NCBI GenBank assembly: GCA_031001845.1
Contig: JARNGD010000022.1
Span: forward strand, 124,001-188,000
DNA: 64,000 nucleotides
Direction: 5' to 3'
From: Achaetomiella virescens
Lineage: Eukaryota > Ascomycota > Sordariomycetes > Sordariales > Chaetomiaceae
Both the position numbers and the translations under genes were made by a program. Below the pieces are notes generated by a model that saw only the letters and a list, made by a program, of their open reading frames with translations, made no database searches and was not told the origin of the DNA. Of the stretch, positions 46,502 to 59,300 are shown one piece after another (the stretch's first letter is position 1; the number at the start of each line of letters is the position of its first letter).

Positions 46502-46993
46502 CTCAAACTCCTGCAGGCTGCCCTTCTCCAAAATCTTGAGCACCGCCTCGTCCTCCTTGGAGGTGCCGAACTCGTTCTCGAGCATCGCCTTGGACGCGCC
46601 CTCCATCAAGCCCTGGGCTCCATGCCTGGCCGTCTCTTGTCAGTTTTGCTGCTTGTCGTCGTCAACTCTCAACAAGAAAAAAAAAAAAAAAAAGAAGAAG
46701 AAAAGAAAAACTTTCCAGCGTCCCGTTGCGTCATACTCCTTGGTACCCCCCACCAACTGCCGGTACCACAAAGCCACAACTCCTTGAGGAAGAGAAGAGG
46801 AAAGAAAAGAAGAAAGGACAGGAACTCACTTGTGCGTGGTAAACACCTTGAACGACGACACGACCTGCGCCAGCGGGATGCTCTTGTCGCTCCGCCACTT
46901 CTGGTAGTCGTCGACGCTGTCCAGGAAAACGACAAAGTCCTCGTCGTTACCCTTGTAGTGGACCTTGACGTGGTTGACGTCGCCGCGGGTCAT
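46502..46993 (-). CDS. RTC3: RTC3-like SBDS-domain protein (3' end unresolved)
   Basis: Small cytosolic/nuclear protein with an SBDS N-terminal-type domain, homologous to yeast Rtc3, linked to RNA metabolism and telomere capping. Exon 1 (46993-46830) reads TRGDVNHVKVHYKGNDEDFV, VFLDSVDDYQKWRSDKSIPL and AQVVSSFKVFTTHK. An intron of 204 nt (46829-46626) contains a 15-16 base homopolymer. Exon 2 (46625-46502) reads HGAQGLMEGASKAMLENEFG, TSKEDEAVLKILEKGSLQEF and ends at a GTGCGT donor. The family normally has a short tail beyond this, so at least one more exon lies downstream, which I could not place. No frame break is seen in the two exons. Confidence 0.85.
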
Positions 46994-48101
46994 TTTGGCT
47001 GTGTTTCGTTTCCCGGGGTGTTTGTGTTTACCGAGGGTTGTTGGATTTGTGGGCCTGGGAAGATTGGGATGTATGTAGTTGTCGTGGGACCGATTGGTTC
47101 TCGTTGTTGGTTGTACGTTGGGTTGTTGATGTGTACGGAGGTTGGCAAGAGATGTTGCTGTGGGCGGAGTGGATGATCTTGTTCGATGGATGCTCGCTGG
47201 AAGATGATCGTTCGAGTGAGAGAGTAAGGTAAGAAGGTCTGAAGCTGATTTACTGAATAGGGAGCTGCGGTGTGCTGTTGCTCTTCCCTCATAAATACAG
47301 CCATCTTGGCCGGGCAGGAGCAAGGAACTACTACGTCATAGGTGACGATGAGTGAGGTGGCCCCACTTATCTACCACTCACACAGCAACCATCTGGAGAA
47401 CTGCGAGAATTGGAGTGAGGACTGCAAGTGGAAGATCGTTCCAGATTTTTCTCTAGTAGCAACCATTACGCAGCATGAGACGAACCTCACTGGGAGTTAA
47501 GCATTCAGTCAGCCTTATGCTAGAGACGACCACGTTGTGGACTGAGTCTAGTGCAAGGCCCTGCATTTCGAAAAGCTGGTATTATAACAGTGCTCTGTCA
47601 GACCCCACAACCAACCTACAGTACGGCCTGTACTTCACAACCACCCATTCCTGCAGCCGACCTTGTCCTTTACGTCACAATGCCATCTCTCAAGGGGCGC
47701 TCGGAAGGATCCCGATGGAGTCCAACGTTCACCACTTCCATCTTTTCAGAGCTACGTCCCGTTCCATACCACCGATGACACGGCTTCGATATTTGCTTGC
47801 GCAACTTACCATCGCTGATGGATAAGAAGTCTTCCAGCGCCACACTCTAGCCGAACTACGACCATAGTAATAGTACAATAGCCTCTGAACGGGCACGACC
47901 CAGAGCAAACCCCCAATACCCAGAAACACCCGCCCATAAGGCAAACACAATACAGAGAAAGAGGGTATCAAATGCTTTTTTGTTTTGGCCAGCCGGAGAG
48001 ACCCCCCAGCCACGTCCACTGAGTCGTATTGTGTGCTCTGCCCCTTACCGGAACCAACTCCGAAACCCTCAACAACAACCTCCCGACGTCCTCCCCCACC
48101 C
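46994..48101. other. Intergenic region upstream of RTC3
   Basis: No clear gene. The RTC3 promoter lies at the left side. At the right side an Arg/Ser-rich frame (RSRRLSRLSGKF just before 48102, then GGGGRREVVVEG) might be the true C-terminus of the RhoGEF if a base is missing upstream. Confidence 0.4.
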
Positions 48102-51100
48102 TTACCAAACTTCCCGGAGAGCCTTGACAACCGACGGGAGCGTTGCCTGCTTCCAACCTTGGCTAGTTGGGGAACAGTCTGGTTGTCTGACCCCTTCCTC
48201 CCCGACCGAGGGCGACTTCTCGCCAAGATTTACTTGCTCGACGCTTGGTCCTCCTGGGGAGGTGCTGTTCCCGGACGACTTGCGCAAGACCGGGGGCATT
48301 TCTAAGTAGCTGTCGTTCAACTCGGGAGTGGAGGCTGGTAGGCAGGGTTCTGACAGACGGTCTTCAGCTTGGTGTCCCGCTTCACTTCCGACACTGCTGC
48401 TGCCTGAAAATGAGGCAAAGGGCTGGAGCAGCGTCCATCTGGCCCCAGGGAGCGAGAGCACAGGAGACGCGCCTGCATCCTCCAAATGCAGTACTGGAGT
48501 TGGCGTTTTTGGTGACATCTCGCTTGCCGGACCCCTTTCCGCATCCGAAACGGCATCAACTCTCTCTTTCTGATGCACGCTGGCCAGACTCGCCGAGCGC
48601 CTGGTGAAGGTGCTTGCGATGCTGACGGCGCTCAGCTTCCGCATCACCGAGGACGCGGACGACCGGACGAGATGTTCGCTCCTTGACCGGGCCGTTATCC
48701 CTGGGAAAGGCAACACATCCCGGGTCCAGACATCCGAAAGGAGAGCTTCAAGTCGGGCTCTCTCGGACCGGGAGGGCGCCAGCACGGGTATCCGGTTATT
48801 TGTGGTCAGCAGCGATTGCGATCTGTTGATTTGCGAGGAGTGGCTTGAAGGTGACGTTTCCTTGATCACGCTGGTGTTCTTGAGAATGACCTGGTAGAGG
48901 GCGGATCTGGGTCCAATGGTAGTTGCTCGATGTATCGATATTTTCCTGGCAATGGTTCCTGGGTGCCCTGTTAGGAACTTCCTGCTCAGACTTCGTGGGC
49001 ATGCTCAAGATGTACCTGGCTTCCTAAAAACAGTTCCCAGAGTCTTGATATTCAATGCGAGAAAACTGAAAACGTCGGGTTGTACCTGGTCTTGGCCATC
49101 GGGATTGTCGATTTCATTGGGGTTCCTCAGCCGCGCGCGCCACTCCAGCTCCTCCTTTGGGGAGCAGGCTGTCATGATCAACTCATATAGCTGGTTGTCG
49201 CAGAGGAAGACAATCTTCCAAGAATATCGTGCCGTATGGCATTGGAGTCCTGATACTGCGGTCAGAACTTCCGAGTCAAACTGAAGAGCACTAGTCGTGT
49301 TTACCCCGGCCATTGTCCACTTCCTCCACCCGAATGTTCGTCAGAGCGACGCAGGCTTGGATTGTGTAAATCTGGTCAAACTTCCCAGCTGTAGCGAGGC
49401 AGAGCCAATCCCGGTAAAGTAGAGCCACCATGTACTGGCCGTCACTCCTTCTTTGGTCTGCCAGCAAACATGGAGAGCACCGCAAAGTTGGATTGTGACC
49501 AAATGATCGGATTCGGCTCTTCGAGGCCGTATCAAGCTGCTGTTTTTTGTCAGAAATGAGCCAACAAAAACGCAGGACAGATTGGAGGCCTTACACAGTC
49601 TGGAAACGCAAGCCGATCCTGCAGAATCCAGGTCTTTTCCAAGACAGACTTGGTCCGAGAGTCATTTGTGGCCCGGTTGATCTCGGCAGTGGCCTCGCGG
49701 AGCCTGATGAGCGTGTTCTCAATCTCCATGTGCGAATACGGGCAATCGATAACAGGCGTGTACTTCAGCAACTCGGAGAAGAGGAGGGGATACTTGCACG
49801 CGCGTTGGATTGGCTGTCTTCGTTAGATGGAAGATTGTAGCATCGACTTGAAGAGAACCTCACCTTCACAAGAAGGTCGCCGAGGTGAGGCTTTTCCTTG
49901 AATTGTCGCCATGGCTATCAGCGGAACCCAAGACGACGCGAGGACCTCGAGCCCTTTCTGGTAAGATAGCCATCCTGGAATGGTACGTTGTGCTGCGGCG
50001 ACGCCTTTGATCATCAGCTCGTACTTTGCGCCGTACTCCTCATATATGAAGAACCGATTCATCTAGACCGGTAACCACGTCAGAACATACTATAGACATA
50101 TAAAGCGCTCTTGCTTACCCGTCTCAAGAAGATCTTTGCAACCTCAGCCGCTGTCTGTGGCTCAGACATCGTTCCTGGCATGTCTGGGAACCAATATGGG
50201 CCATCTCTGCCCTCGGGCACGGCGTCCAAGCTTCTCCAACGATGATGCCCGCGCGCAGGTCGGTTCGGTTTGGGCCGTTGAATATCGGAATCCAGCTGTG
50301 TGTACTCTGAATGCGGTACGGCCCGGTGTAACTCTCCAAGAATCTCCTCGTGGAGTTCCACGATATCGGTCAGGTTCCGGTTGACGGATGATCGCAAACC
50401 TGCGGGAGTTGTGGGTAATGATGCGATATCGTAACGTAAACCTGCGTGAAGAAATTAGACTCGGCCAGACATCTCACATATGATTCACATACGTTCATCA
50501 AGAACCTCACATCCCCGATATAGCCTTCCTCAGTGCTGATCAGCTCCTCCAAGATACGGCGCCTTTGCAATGACCGCTCCACAACGGCCGGTCCAGGGGT
50601 GCCTGCCGCTCAACACAGGAACCATCCTCAGAAACTCGTGGCCCAGAGACGGAAGCTCTGCTGCTGCGATCCGTTCTCTGGTCACGAGACGACCGGACTG
50701 TCGTCCTCCGCGAACGCGCAAAGACGCTGACGCCGGTAAGAGACATGCTGGGGCTTTTGACGCCTGTGACAAACCCAATGGATGAGCCGGAGGAGGAGCT
50801 GCCTGTGGGGGCGGATGCTCGAGCTCCAAAGTACCCATCTTCCTTCCCAAGCGGCCACGGTGAGTGAGCGCCGTCGTAGCCAAACATCTCGTGCCGCCGC
50901 AACGCGCGTTTGTGGAGGGTCTTTATCCATTTTTGGAACGGCTTGGCTGGGTTGAAAGGTTTTCGTGGCGCTGGTTGGTTTGGGCTGGCTTTGAGAGAAG
51001 TATTCTGTAATTCCTAGTCCCTGCTCCAGCTGAATCCCCACACCCGGCTTGGTTTCTGAAGCACGCCGCTCCTCAATCTCTCCCACGCCCACATTCGCTC

Positions 51101-51260
51101 CGTTGGCCACCGGGCTCGCGTCTCCGCCCGCATCCCGGTTACTGACACAAGGCGAGGGGCCGTCCTTCGAAGCGGCTGAGGGCTGCCGTGCGCGTACGGA
51201 GCGGGATGGTGGAACAATCGAGGAATGCGGCCTAGTATCGACATCGGCTGAGGACATCAT
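48102..51260 (-). CDS. Rho guanine nucleotide exchange factor (DH domain), frame broken
   Basis: From the ATG at 51260 a disordered Ser/Pro-rich N-terminus leads to RRHEMFGYDGAHSPWPLGKE and SSGSSIGFVTGVKSPSMSLT. The Dbl-homology domain starts VERSLQRRRILEELISTEEG, YIGDVRFLMN (conserved region 1). It continues with LTDIVELHEEILGELHRAVP, MNRFFIYEEYGAKYELMIKG and LLKYTPVIDCPYSHMEIENT. A C-terminal PH-like or regulatory part includes GQYMVALLYRDWLCLATAGK, SWKIVFLCDNQLYELIMTAC and SPKEELEWRARLRNPNEIDN, then a Ser-rich tail. It should activate a Rho-type GTPase at the cell cortex; which one is not shown. There are about eight exons. Frame changes are visible near 50915, 50580-50610 and 50400. The stop at 48102 may be premature, since an adjacent frame continues RRLSRLSGKF. 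Confidence 0.8.
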
Positions 51261-52393
51261 GCGAGATCGAGCTCAAGCAGAAGAAGACCAAGAGACCAGT
51301 CCTTTTCCCCAACACACATGGCAGGCAGGACTGTGCCGGCCAAATCAAAGCATGATATAGATAGAGGATAAACGACCAACAACCTAGGTTGGCGAGCATG
51401 AGATGTCAATGTCGAATGCGACAAGAACTGCACGATACGGAGGGATCTTAAAAGGGGAAAGAGAGGGACAAGACGCGTCTGACCTCGAGGACGGCGACTG
51501 GGAGTTCATGTAAGTGGAAGGGGCAGCTCTCTGACCTTCCGAGCTTTGGCCTCGTTGTGGCCCGATTGGGCCATGTCCCTGTGTCCAAACTGTCCAGAAG
51601 CCCAAAACAAGATGCAGAATATGGCAGCCACAGCCCATCCATGTCCGGCCGCTGACGGGGAGTTCTCCAGACCGTCAACAAGCTCGACCAGCGCACTGGC
51701 GCGGAGCCAGATGTGATTGGAGCTGCATCACTGCCACGATGCTCTGGCCAGCCACGTCCGCTGATTGGACTTCGGACACTTCCATTCAGGCATCTTCCAT
51801 GACGCCGCGAGCGGAAGGGAGCCGAGAGGAGATCTTGTCAGTTCTCAGTTGCCCAGCGGTCGTACAGAGCGAGTGCAGGACAAGGATGGGAGCTTGCTGT
51901 GTTCAGGCCTTTTCCGATGACGGAATAAGGCAACAGGTGCTGTCAACAACGGCATTGACCACTGATGCTCGCGAGTCAAGTAGGGCGGAGTCAGAATCCC
52001 ATGTGGAATGCCACTGTGGTCGATAAACAAATGGGACAAGAACACAGCCTCGGAGAAATTCACCATGTTCTCGAGTTCCATGCAGATGTCGTGTTGCTGG
52101 TGGAAGGAGTGGAGTGGATGCTCCCCTGTCGTACCGCCGGAACGGGACGCTTTTAGTGGCTGCCCATCCATTGGCCATTGCCCGGAGATCCTGCCCCTCT
52201 AAGCTTGAAGCTACCCCGCGCCGCATTCCAGTTTGACAAGATCCGCCGAACGCGTCATTTGTGCCAGGCTGATTGCGGAATCTGGCATCTGGCCCAGATC
52301 CCGAGACGCGATCGTTGCCTGCGTCGGATGTGAATCCCACGACCATGAGCGCGTGCGCCAGTTCTGCTCTGGAACAGGACTGCAGCTAGAACC
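51261..52393. other. Divergent intergenic region, RhoGEF / NAS2
   Basis: About 1.1 kb between two divergent starts. No coding similarity recognised. Confidence 0.5.
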
Positions 52394-53251
52394 ATGAGCC
52401 TCCACGCGCCCACCGTCCCTTCGGGGCCGACGACAGCACCCATCACGAACGGAAGTGCGACACAACTCACCATCGCCGAGCTCCAGCGGAAGAAGGACGC
52501 CATCGAGGGTGAGCTCAAGGCCCTCGGCGGGGTGCTTGACTCGGTCTGTGGTCCCAATCGGGAGCTGAGGCGAGATATCCGGCTAACTAAATCCTCCGAC
52601 ACAGCATGGAGTCGACATGAACACCAGCTTGCTCACGCCCGACGGATTCCCCCGAGCTGACATTGATGTGGCGCAGAGTATGATGGTGGCACTGTCAAGC
52701 TTCTGGACTCGGTCGGCTGACGAGTATAGTCCGGACGACGAGAGCGCGTATCATTCACCTGCGCAACGACTGGAAGGATCTGATGAGCGTCATCGAGAGG
52801 CGACTCCACGAGCACTTTGCCAGCCTCGAAGACGACACAGCGAGACTACCGCCCCCGAGCGCCGATGCTTTGATACCGAGAGACGCAGTGCCTGAGAGAC
52901 TCGACCAGCCCTTCGCCAAAGTAAACACAGTGGTGGATAACAGCCCGGCCGCGAACGCGGGTCTCAAGCCCGGCGACCTCATTCGAAATTTCGGCTACGT
53001 GAACCACGAGAACCATGACGGTCTGAAGAAGGTTGGGAGAGTGCGTTCAAGGAAACGAAGGGGTAAGACACTGCCTGGCATGCTGCATGTCTCGGGTGTC
53101 CAGAGCTAACAGCGTCGTGCAGCAAAACATCCTCGTCAAGGTCTCCAGGGCCAGTGGGGGAGCTCGGCCTCAGGAGCTCCGACTGACACTGACACCAAGG
53201 CGGAATTGGGGAGGCCGAGGGATGCTGGGCTGCCATATCCTCCCTCTGTAA
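52394..53251 (+). CDS. NAS2: 26S proteasome assembly chaperone NAS2/PSMD9
   Basis: NAS2 binds the Rpt5 ATPase during assembly of the proteasome base. The ATG at 52394 begins MSLHAPTVPSG. The N-terminal coiled coil follows: TIAELQRKKDAIEGELKALG, GVLDS, intron, HGVDMNTSLLTPDGFPRADI, DVAQ, intron, IRTTRARIIHLRNDWKDLMS, VIERRLHEHF. The PDZ-like domain is FAKVNTVVDNSPAANAGLKP, GDLIRNFGYVNHENHDGLKK, then ECVQGNEG, intron, QNILVKVSRA and ELRLTLTPRRNWGGRGMLGC. It ends HILPL at 53251. Three introns have GT..AG borders. One base is gained at the G run 53035-53037. The length of about 230 residues is normal for the family. Confidence 0.92.
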
Positions 53252-54088
53252 AGTGTCTAGAAGGCGGTGGTGGACGGAGCAACAAAGAAAGTTGGTTGGG
53301 CTCCAGCTGCTTGGGCCAAAATTGGGACCAGCTGCTTCTGCCCAGGTCATCTCCACCTCGGCCCAAGCAAGAGGGAGGCTTTCAGGCTGTGGTTCAAGAT
53401 TGGGCATCTGAGATTGGTGGAATGATGCCTTGAGGTTATGCCCCTGAGGAGGTCTGAACAAGCTTTGCCCAAAGCGATTGACTCCGCATAAGGACGCCTG
53501 AGACAAGAATACGTCAGATTCCCAGCAGCTAGGTGAAAGGAATCAGCTGAAATATTGCACGATCCAGGCAGAAAATAGCCCGCTGCACATCTTGGAACTT
53601 GAGTGTCGGGTTTGAACATGGAACCGTGAATGCCACCCCTTTCCTCGTGTTTCCGTGCCGTCAGGGGGCGGCTTTGTCGTCACACACCTGGAAGCTTTGG
53701 AGGCGGCAAATTTGTCGGACAGGAGCTCTGCTTGGGCAGACACAACACGCCCCTCCAGATCCTGCACTCACCGCACGGGCCAGCATAGTCACGTGCCTGA
53801 ATCACCCCGCCGCCCAACGAGTTTTTCGTCAAGGCTGCGGTGGTTCCAAGCAGCTGCCCTTTGAAAACAACATCATTCCCGGGCCGCCACTCATTCTTGC
53901 AACCCGACCACCACCACCTCTTCCCAGTTCCTCCATCAACCCGAAAGGTGCGATCCCTTCCTCCCGCCCGGCCCTTTTGGAGGCGATTTTGTCCGCTGAC
54001 ACCTACAAAACATCCCCTCCTTTTGCGACTGACACAGCGCTGCCTAGATCTGTTTTTTTCTTCGCACCTAATCAACACATCATACAAC
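53252..54088. other. Intergenic region upstream of Ran
   Basis: No gene recognised. The last 200 bases are pyrimidine-rich, as expected for the promoter and leader of a highly expressed fungal gene. Confidence 0.5.
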
Positions 54089-55044
54089 ATGGCTGAGGCT
54101 CAGCAGATCCCGACCTTCAAGCTGGTCCTTGTTGGCGATGGTGGTACTGGCAAGGTGAGTTTGATTTCACGTCGCTTGGTGTGCCATTCGATCACGATAC
54201 TTTGCACCGACTGCGGGTCGCGAATGGGCACCGAGCGGCCGACCGGCTTGACTCCTTTGCTAACACGGTGATATTTAGACCACCTTCGTCAAGCGCCACT
54301 TGACTGGTGAGTTTGAGAAGAAGTACATGGCCACCCTGGGTGTCGAAGTCCACCCTCTCGGCTTCAGCACCGTAGGTCGCATCCTCTCGATTATGCTGTT
54401 GGGTACCGGGACAGCCCGACACTAACACCACCGCAGAACTTCGGTCAGATCCAGTTCGACGTCTGGGACACTGCGGGTCAGGAGAAGTTTGGCGGTCTCC
54501 GTGATGGCTACTACATCAACGGCCAGTGCGGCATCATCATGTTTGATGTCACCTCCCGCATCACCTACAAGAACGTCCCCAACTGGCACCGTACGTACAC
54601 AACAGCGCAGCGGAGGGATTGGCGACAGCAATGCTGACGGATGTACCAGGCGATCTCACCCGCGTGTGCGAGAACATCCCCATCGTCCTCTGCGGCAATA
54701 AGGTCGATGTCAAGGAGCGCAAGGTGAAGGCCAAGACCATCACCTTCCACCGGAAAAAGAACCTCCAGTACTACGACATTTCGGCCAAGTCCAACTACAA
54801 CTTTGAGAAGCCCTTCCTGTGGCTTGCCCGCAAGCTCGTCGGCAACGCTGCTCTGGTATGTCACGGGACTTTTGTCCATTGTTATGCACCGGACTCCCAG
54901 CTAACATACGCTCAGGAATTCGTTGCCGCTCCTGCGCTCGCTCCCGCTGAGGTCCAGGTCGACCAGAACCTCCTGGCTCAGTATGAGGCTGAGATCCAGG
55001 CGGCTGCTAACGAGCCCCTGCCCGACGATGATGATGACCTCTGA
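54089..55044 (+). CDS. GSP1: Ran GTPase (Gsp1)
   Basis: Small GTPase that drives nucleocytoplasmic transport and spindle assembly. Five exons: 54089-54154, 54279-54371, 54437-54590, 54650-54855 and 54916-55044. The P-loop is LVLVGDGGTGK/TTFVKRH, switch I is GEFEKKYMATLGVEVHPLGF, switch II is WDTAGQEKFGGLRDGYYING, the guanine-specificity motifs are GNKVD and ISAKSNYNFEKPF, and the acidic C-terminus is EPLPDDDDDL. All exons join in frame, so the gene is intact. There is no prenylation motif, as expected for Ran. Confidence 0.97.
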
Positions 55045-56382
55045 GCGGCTTCGAACCAGGCAACTCGGTCGAGTAGGATGAGGGTGGTTTAGGATTGGTA
55101 ATGCCCGTTATGAAGGATAAGACGCATCTTCCCACAGAGCACAAATGGAAATACAAAACATTTGTGTCGGGGAATCAGGGAACACGGATCGGAGGGACGA
55201 GAAAGACGTCAACTCGGGACGGTGATGGGAGCGGGACGGATCGGAGGCGACATCTTTTTCTTGGGTTTGGTTGACCCCAGAGCCGACTCAACCAAAATAC
55301 GCAAGCTAGATCTGAACAACATTGCTGCATCTGCGGCGCTAGGTAGATCAATATGAGACGTCAGTCTCGCCAACATAGTGTTCCTTGCTCCTCGTCGTCC
55401 TGTCGGGTGCAATCGAAATGTGAGCCCCGCCCTCCGGAATTTTGAGTTTGGGCGCCCAGGCGGTGAGGCCCCGCTGTGGGGCGCAAGTAACTTATCATGA
55501 CATCAAAGTGCGGCGATGTTATGCAGCCTGGCAGAGTGCTTTGTCAGCAAACTTGATATTGTGCCTGACTCTCAAACAAACAACATCCAATCAGATGCCA
55601 GTCAGGAACCTACCGTTGGCCCAGAAACGACCATTTCCTTAGCTTCACTTACACGACGCGTCTTCTGACACAGATGAGAACTCATGAAGCCGAAGTTGCT
55701 GAGCGTCTGCTGGATTCACCCCAGGACACATCACCATCTCGAGCAGCCTGCAACCATCGCTATACGATGGTGAATAGCAACGGGATGAACTAGACCACCA
55801 TATCCGCGGCCCCCACGCCGAAACACACTTGCTGGACCATCCAGGACCCTGCAAGCGCGTGAGCAGTCAGTACATGACAAGCTGGAAGGTAAGCTCGAGT
55901 TAGAGTTCAAGAGGGCGGTGACTGGATTCTTTGTTTCATCCTTATCCAGCGTCCTAAGATTACAATCTCATTCTCCTTGTAGTCGCCTTCAAACCTTCTG
56001 GTTCCCCCTGAGTGACAATCTTCTTGTTCCACCATTCTGCTGCTTTCGTTGTTCCCTGACCCGTCCTGTCCAGGAGGTGTGGGTGCTTCACGTCCTCACT
56101 TCGGGACCAAAAACCCGCCAGGAGCAAGGGATGAGACTAAAACCCAGCATGCGAGAGATAGGGTCCAGATTAAGCTTTAATATTCAAGAAATTACGGGAA
56201 ATATCCACTCCAGATTGACTCTCTGCCCATCCCACGGCGCTCGAGTATTTCTCCCAACAACTTTGGAAACACACGAAATCCGTCATCACTTTAAGACCAA
56301 GAGACACAGAGAGAGAGAGAGGGAGAGGAAGAAAACACCCCATCCATCCACCGCTCACTCTTGCCACATCGTAACCCTTTCC
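55045..56382. other. Intergenic, convergent 3' ends
   Basis: Holds the 3' untranslated regions of Ran and of the glyoxal oxidase. Nothing else recognised. Confidence 0.5.
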
Positions 56383-59300
56383 TCAAATACCCGGCACAGA
56401 GAAATCCGGCGCCTGAGGCCAGTTGCCAATCTTCCCGGGGTCGCCACCAATTCGGACATACACACCAACAGCCGGCACGCCGCCGTCCAGGACAAAGAAC
56501 TGGTACCAACCCGGCGGCGCCACGTTGGCGTTCGGCGGGGCATCAACCAAGCAGCTGGTGCCGGTGCACGAGACGCGGGGCATGATGGTGCGGGCGCCCA
56601 TGGAGTTGCCGTGGGTGGAGGAAACGGAACCCAAGAGGGTGACGGTGATGTCGCCGTTCCTTGGGGCGCTGCCGAGGTTGAAGGGGATATTCTTCTGGTC
56701 CCAGGCCCAGTCCTTGTTGGCGATCGTGAAGGTCGGACGCGGCTTGCCGTTGAGCAGGTAGGGCGGGATGAAGACCTCGACGCGGTACTCCTCCGGGTTG
56801 ACGCCGTCCTCGGGTTGGACCCGGAGATGAGGACGCGACCATCGAGCAGGGTGATGGCCTCGGAGTGGTACATGCGGGCGATGGTGGTGTTGGCGGCGCG
56901 ACGGTGATGCGCGAGTGCAGCGGCTTGGTCGGGTCGTACAGCAGCGCGTTGAGATTGGGGCCGACGCCGAGGCCGAAGCCGGCCACGCCGTGGAGCGCGC
57001 CGTTGGCGATCAGGTAGGTGCCGTCGGGAAGAGGAGCCATGCAGGACATGACGCGGAACGAGGGCATGCGCTCGATCTCCCACTTGGGGTTGGCGGCCTC
57101 TGGCTGGATGGACACGCAGTTGTCGATGGCATTGCCAGGACCCTCGGTTGAGCCGCCGCAGATCAGGACGCCGAGAGGATCGGTGTACGGGTAGCGCTGC
57201 GGCAGGAGGACGGCGGTACCCTCGAGAGGATAGGTGCGGCCACCCTTGTCGTCGTTGACAGCACCGGGGGCGTTGGGGAGCACCTTGGTGGTGGCGAAGG
57301 TGACAGGGTCGAGGATGCGGGCCTCGTTCCAGTACTGGACAAAGATGCCACCACCGGGGAGCACGGCCGTGAAGGGGTACAAGTTGTTCGGGTGGGTGCG
57401 GTCCAGCCAGTCCATGTAGAGCGGGGCCTGACCGGTGTAGGGCAGGACCTCGATCGAGGGAGTCGCGGCGTCGTTGGAGCCGATGGAGCCACCAATGACC
57501 ATGACGGACCCGTTGGCCATGATCATGGCGGTGGGGTACCAGCGGCCAGCCTGCAGCTTGAGCTCATTGACATTCTCCTGCCAGTCGTGGGTGCCGGGGA
57601 CACCGGCGACCCATCGGGCCAGTAGAGGCGAGTGCCGTAGGTAGCGTCACCAGCCCAGCCACCGACGTTGAGCTGACGACCAGCCTTGTCAGGGAGCGTG
57701 ACGCCGGCAGCGCAGAAGACGTCGGTCTTGATGTGGAGGGTGCGGAACTTCAGCGTGGACAGATCCAGCTCGTAGGCACCAGTCTCGTTGCCGGGACCAG
57801 TCGCACCCTTGGAAATGAACGAGACCTTGCCAGTGATGGTCTCCTGAGTGATGAGGGGAATGTTGACACCATCGACGAGGAACTGATACTTGCCGGCGCG
57901 GTAGTCGGTGGGGAAGTCCCAGGAGTATAAGGGAGTGCCGGTCCAGAAGTAGGTGGTGAGACGGGCGAGGCCACCACAGATGTGCTCGGCGTCGCCAGCG
58001 CAGACGATGTTGCACTCGGACTCGGGGCGGAAGGTGGCGCCGCGAGTGGCCATGTTGGCCGGGTCGCCGCAGTAGCACCTCCACCGTACTCGAGACCAGC
58101 AGCGTGGTAGCCGTACTGAGCACAGCGGTCTAGGCACATCTTGGGGGTCATGACGCCGTGGAAGAAGAGCTGCCAGAAGAAGGTGCGCTTGTCGTTGATG
58201 TTGTCTTCAGCGCAGCCCTGGTACTCCCAGTCGCCGAGACCCGTCTTCTGAGGAGCCGGGGGAGCGTACTCCTTGGGAACGCCCTTAGAGACAATGCTCA
58301 GACGGGTCACCGGCACCGCACTTCTGGGTAGCGTCGCCAGGGCAAGACATGCTGCAGTCACTCTCGGCGGTCTTCGCACCCCCGTTGTAGAGAGCGTTGC
58401 CGCAGAAGCACTGCACCGAGTACTCAGTGCCGGATATAGTGTAGCCCTGCTGAGCACAGAGGCTGGCGCAAAGAGCAGGAGTGTTGCCCGCGGGGTCGGG
58501 AACCTGCTGGGCAGCAGGCGGCCAGATTTGCCTTCGGTCCAGCAGCCCTGGTAGGTCCAGCCGTCAGGAAGGCCCGTCGGGGCGGGGACTGCAGAGCTGG
58601 TTGCAGCCGCAGTAGGCCCGGTGGAGCTCGGCTGAGGAGTGCCGTTCCTCGCGTAGACGGACAGCCGGTTGCCAGCGCCGCAGTAGTTGTTCGGGTTGCC
58701 GCGCAGGTCATGCTGCAGTCGGCATCGGGGGCAGAGACAGAGCCGGTGTTGAAGCTGTTGCCACAGTAGCATTCGCGTGCATACTCGACGCCGAAGTACG
58801 TATACGCAGAGCAGTACGCCTGGCAGGCCTCGAGGGTCATGTCGTCGGAAGCGAAGGTGGCCGCGCTCAGGGCACGCATGTTCGTGGCCTCGGTCCGGCA
58901 GCCATACCAGTCGTAGTTGCCAACGGTCTGTGGCTGGGAGGGGCCGGCCGGCTGGGGGTTGCCACCAGCGCTACTGGGACCACTGTCGGCTTGTGAGTGA
59001 ATGTGTGCTGTGACCGCTCGGGGAGTAATGCTCACGGGGTGGCAGAGGAGGTCGCGGTCGGGTTGTACTGGCCCCCAAAGTTGTACACGTTGAGACGATT
59101 GGGCCCGCCGCAGAACTCGCTCGAGTTGCCATTGCAAGTCATGGAGCAGCCGCTGGTGGCGGGAGCACCGCCGTTGGCAATGGCATTACCGCAGTCTGTT
59201 TTGGTGTCAGTCTGAGCCCCTGACTGAGGGAGCAAGCAAACAAGAGCCACTTACAGCACTCTCCGGCATACTCAAGGCCGGCGAGGATGTAGCCGGCCGC

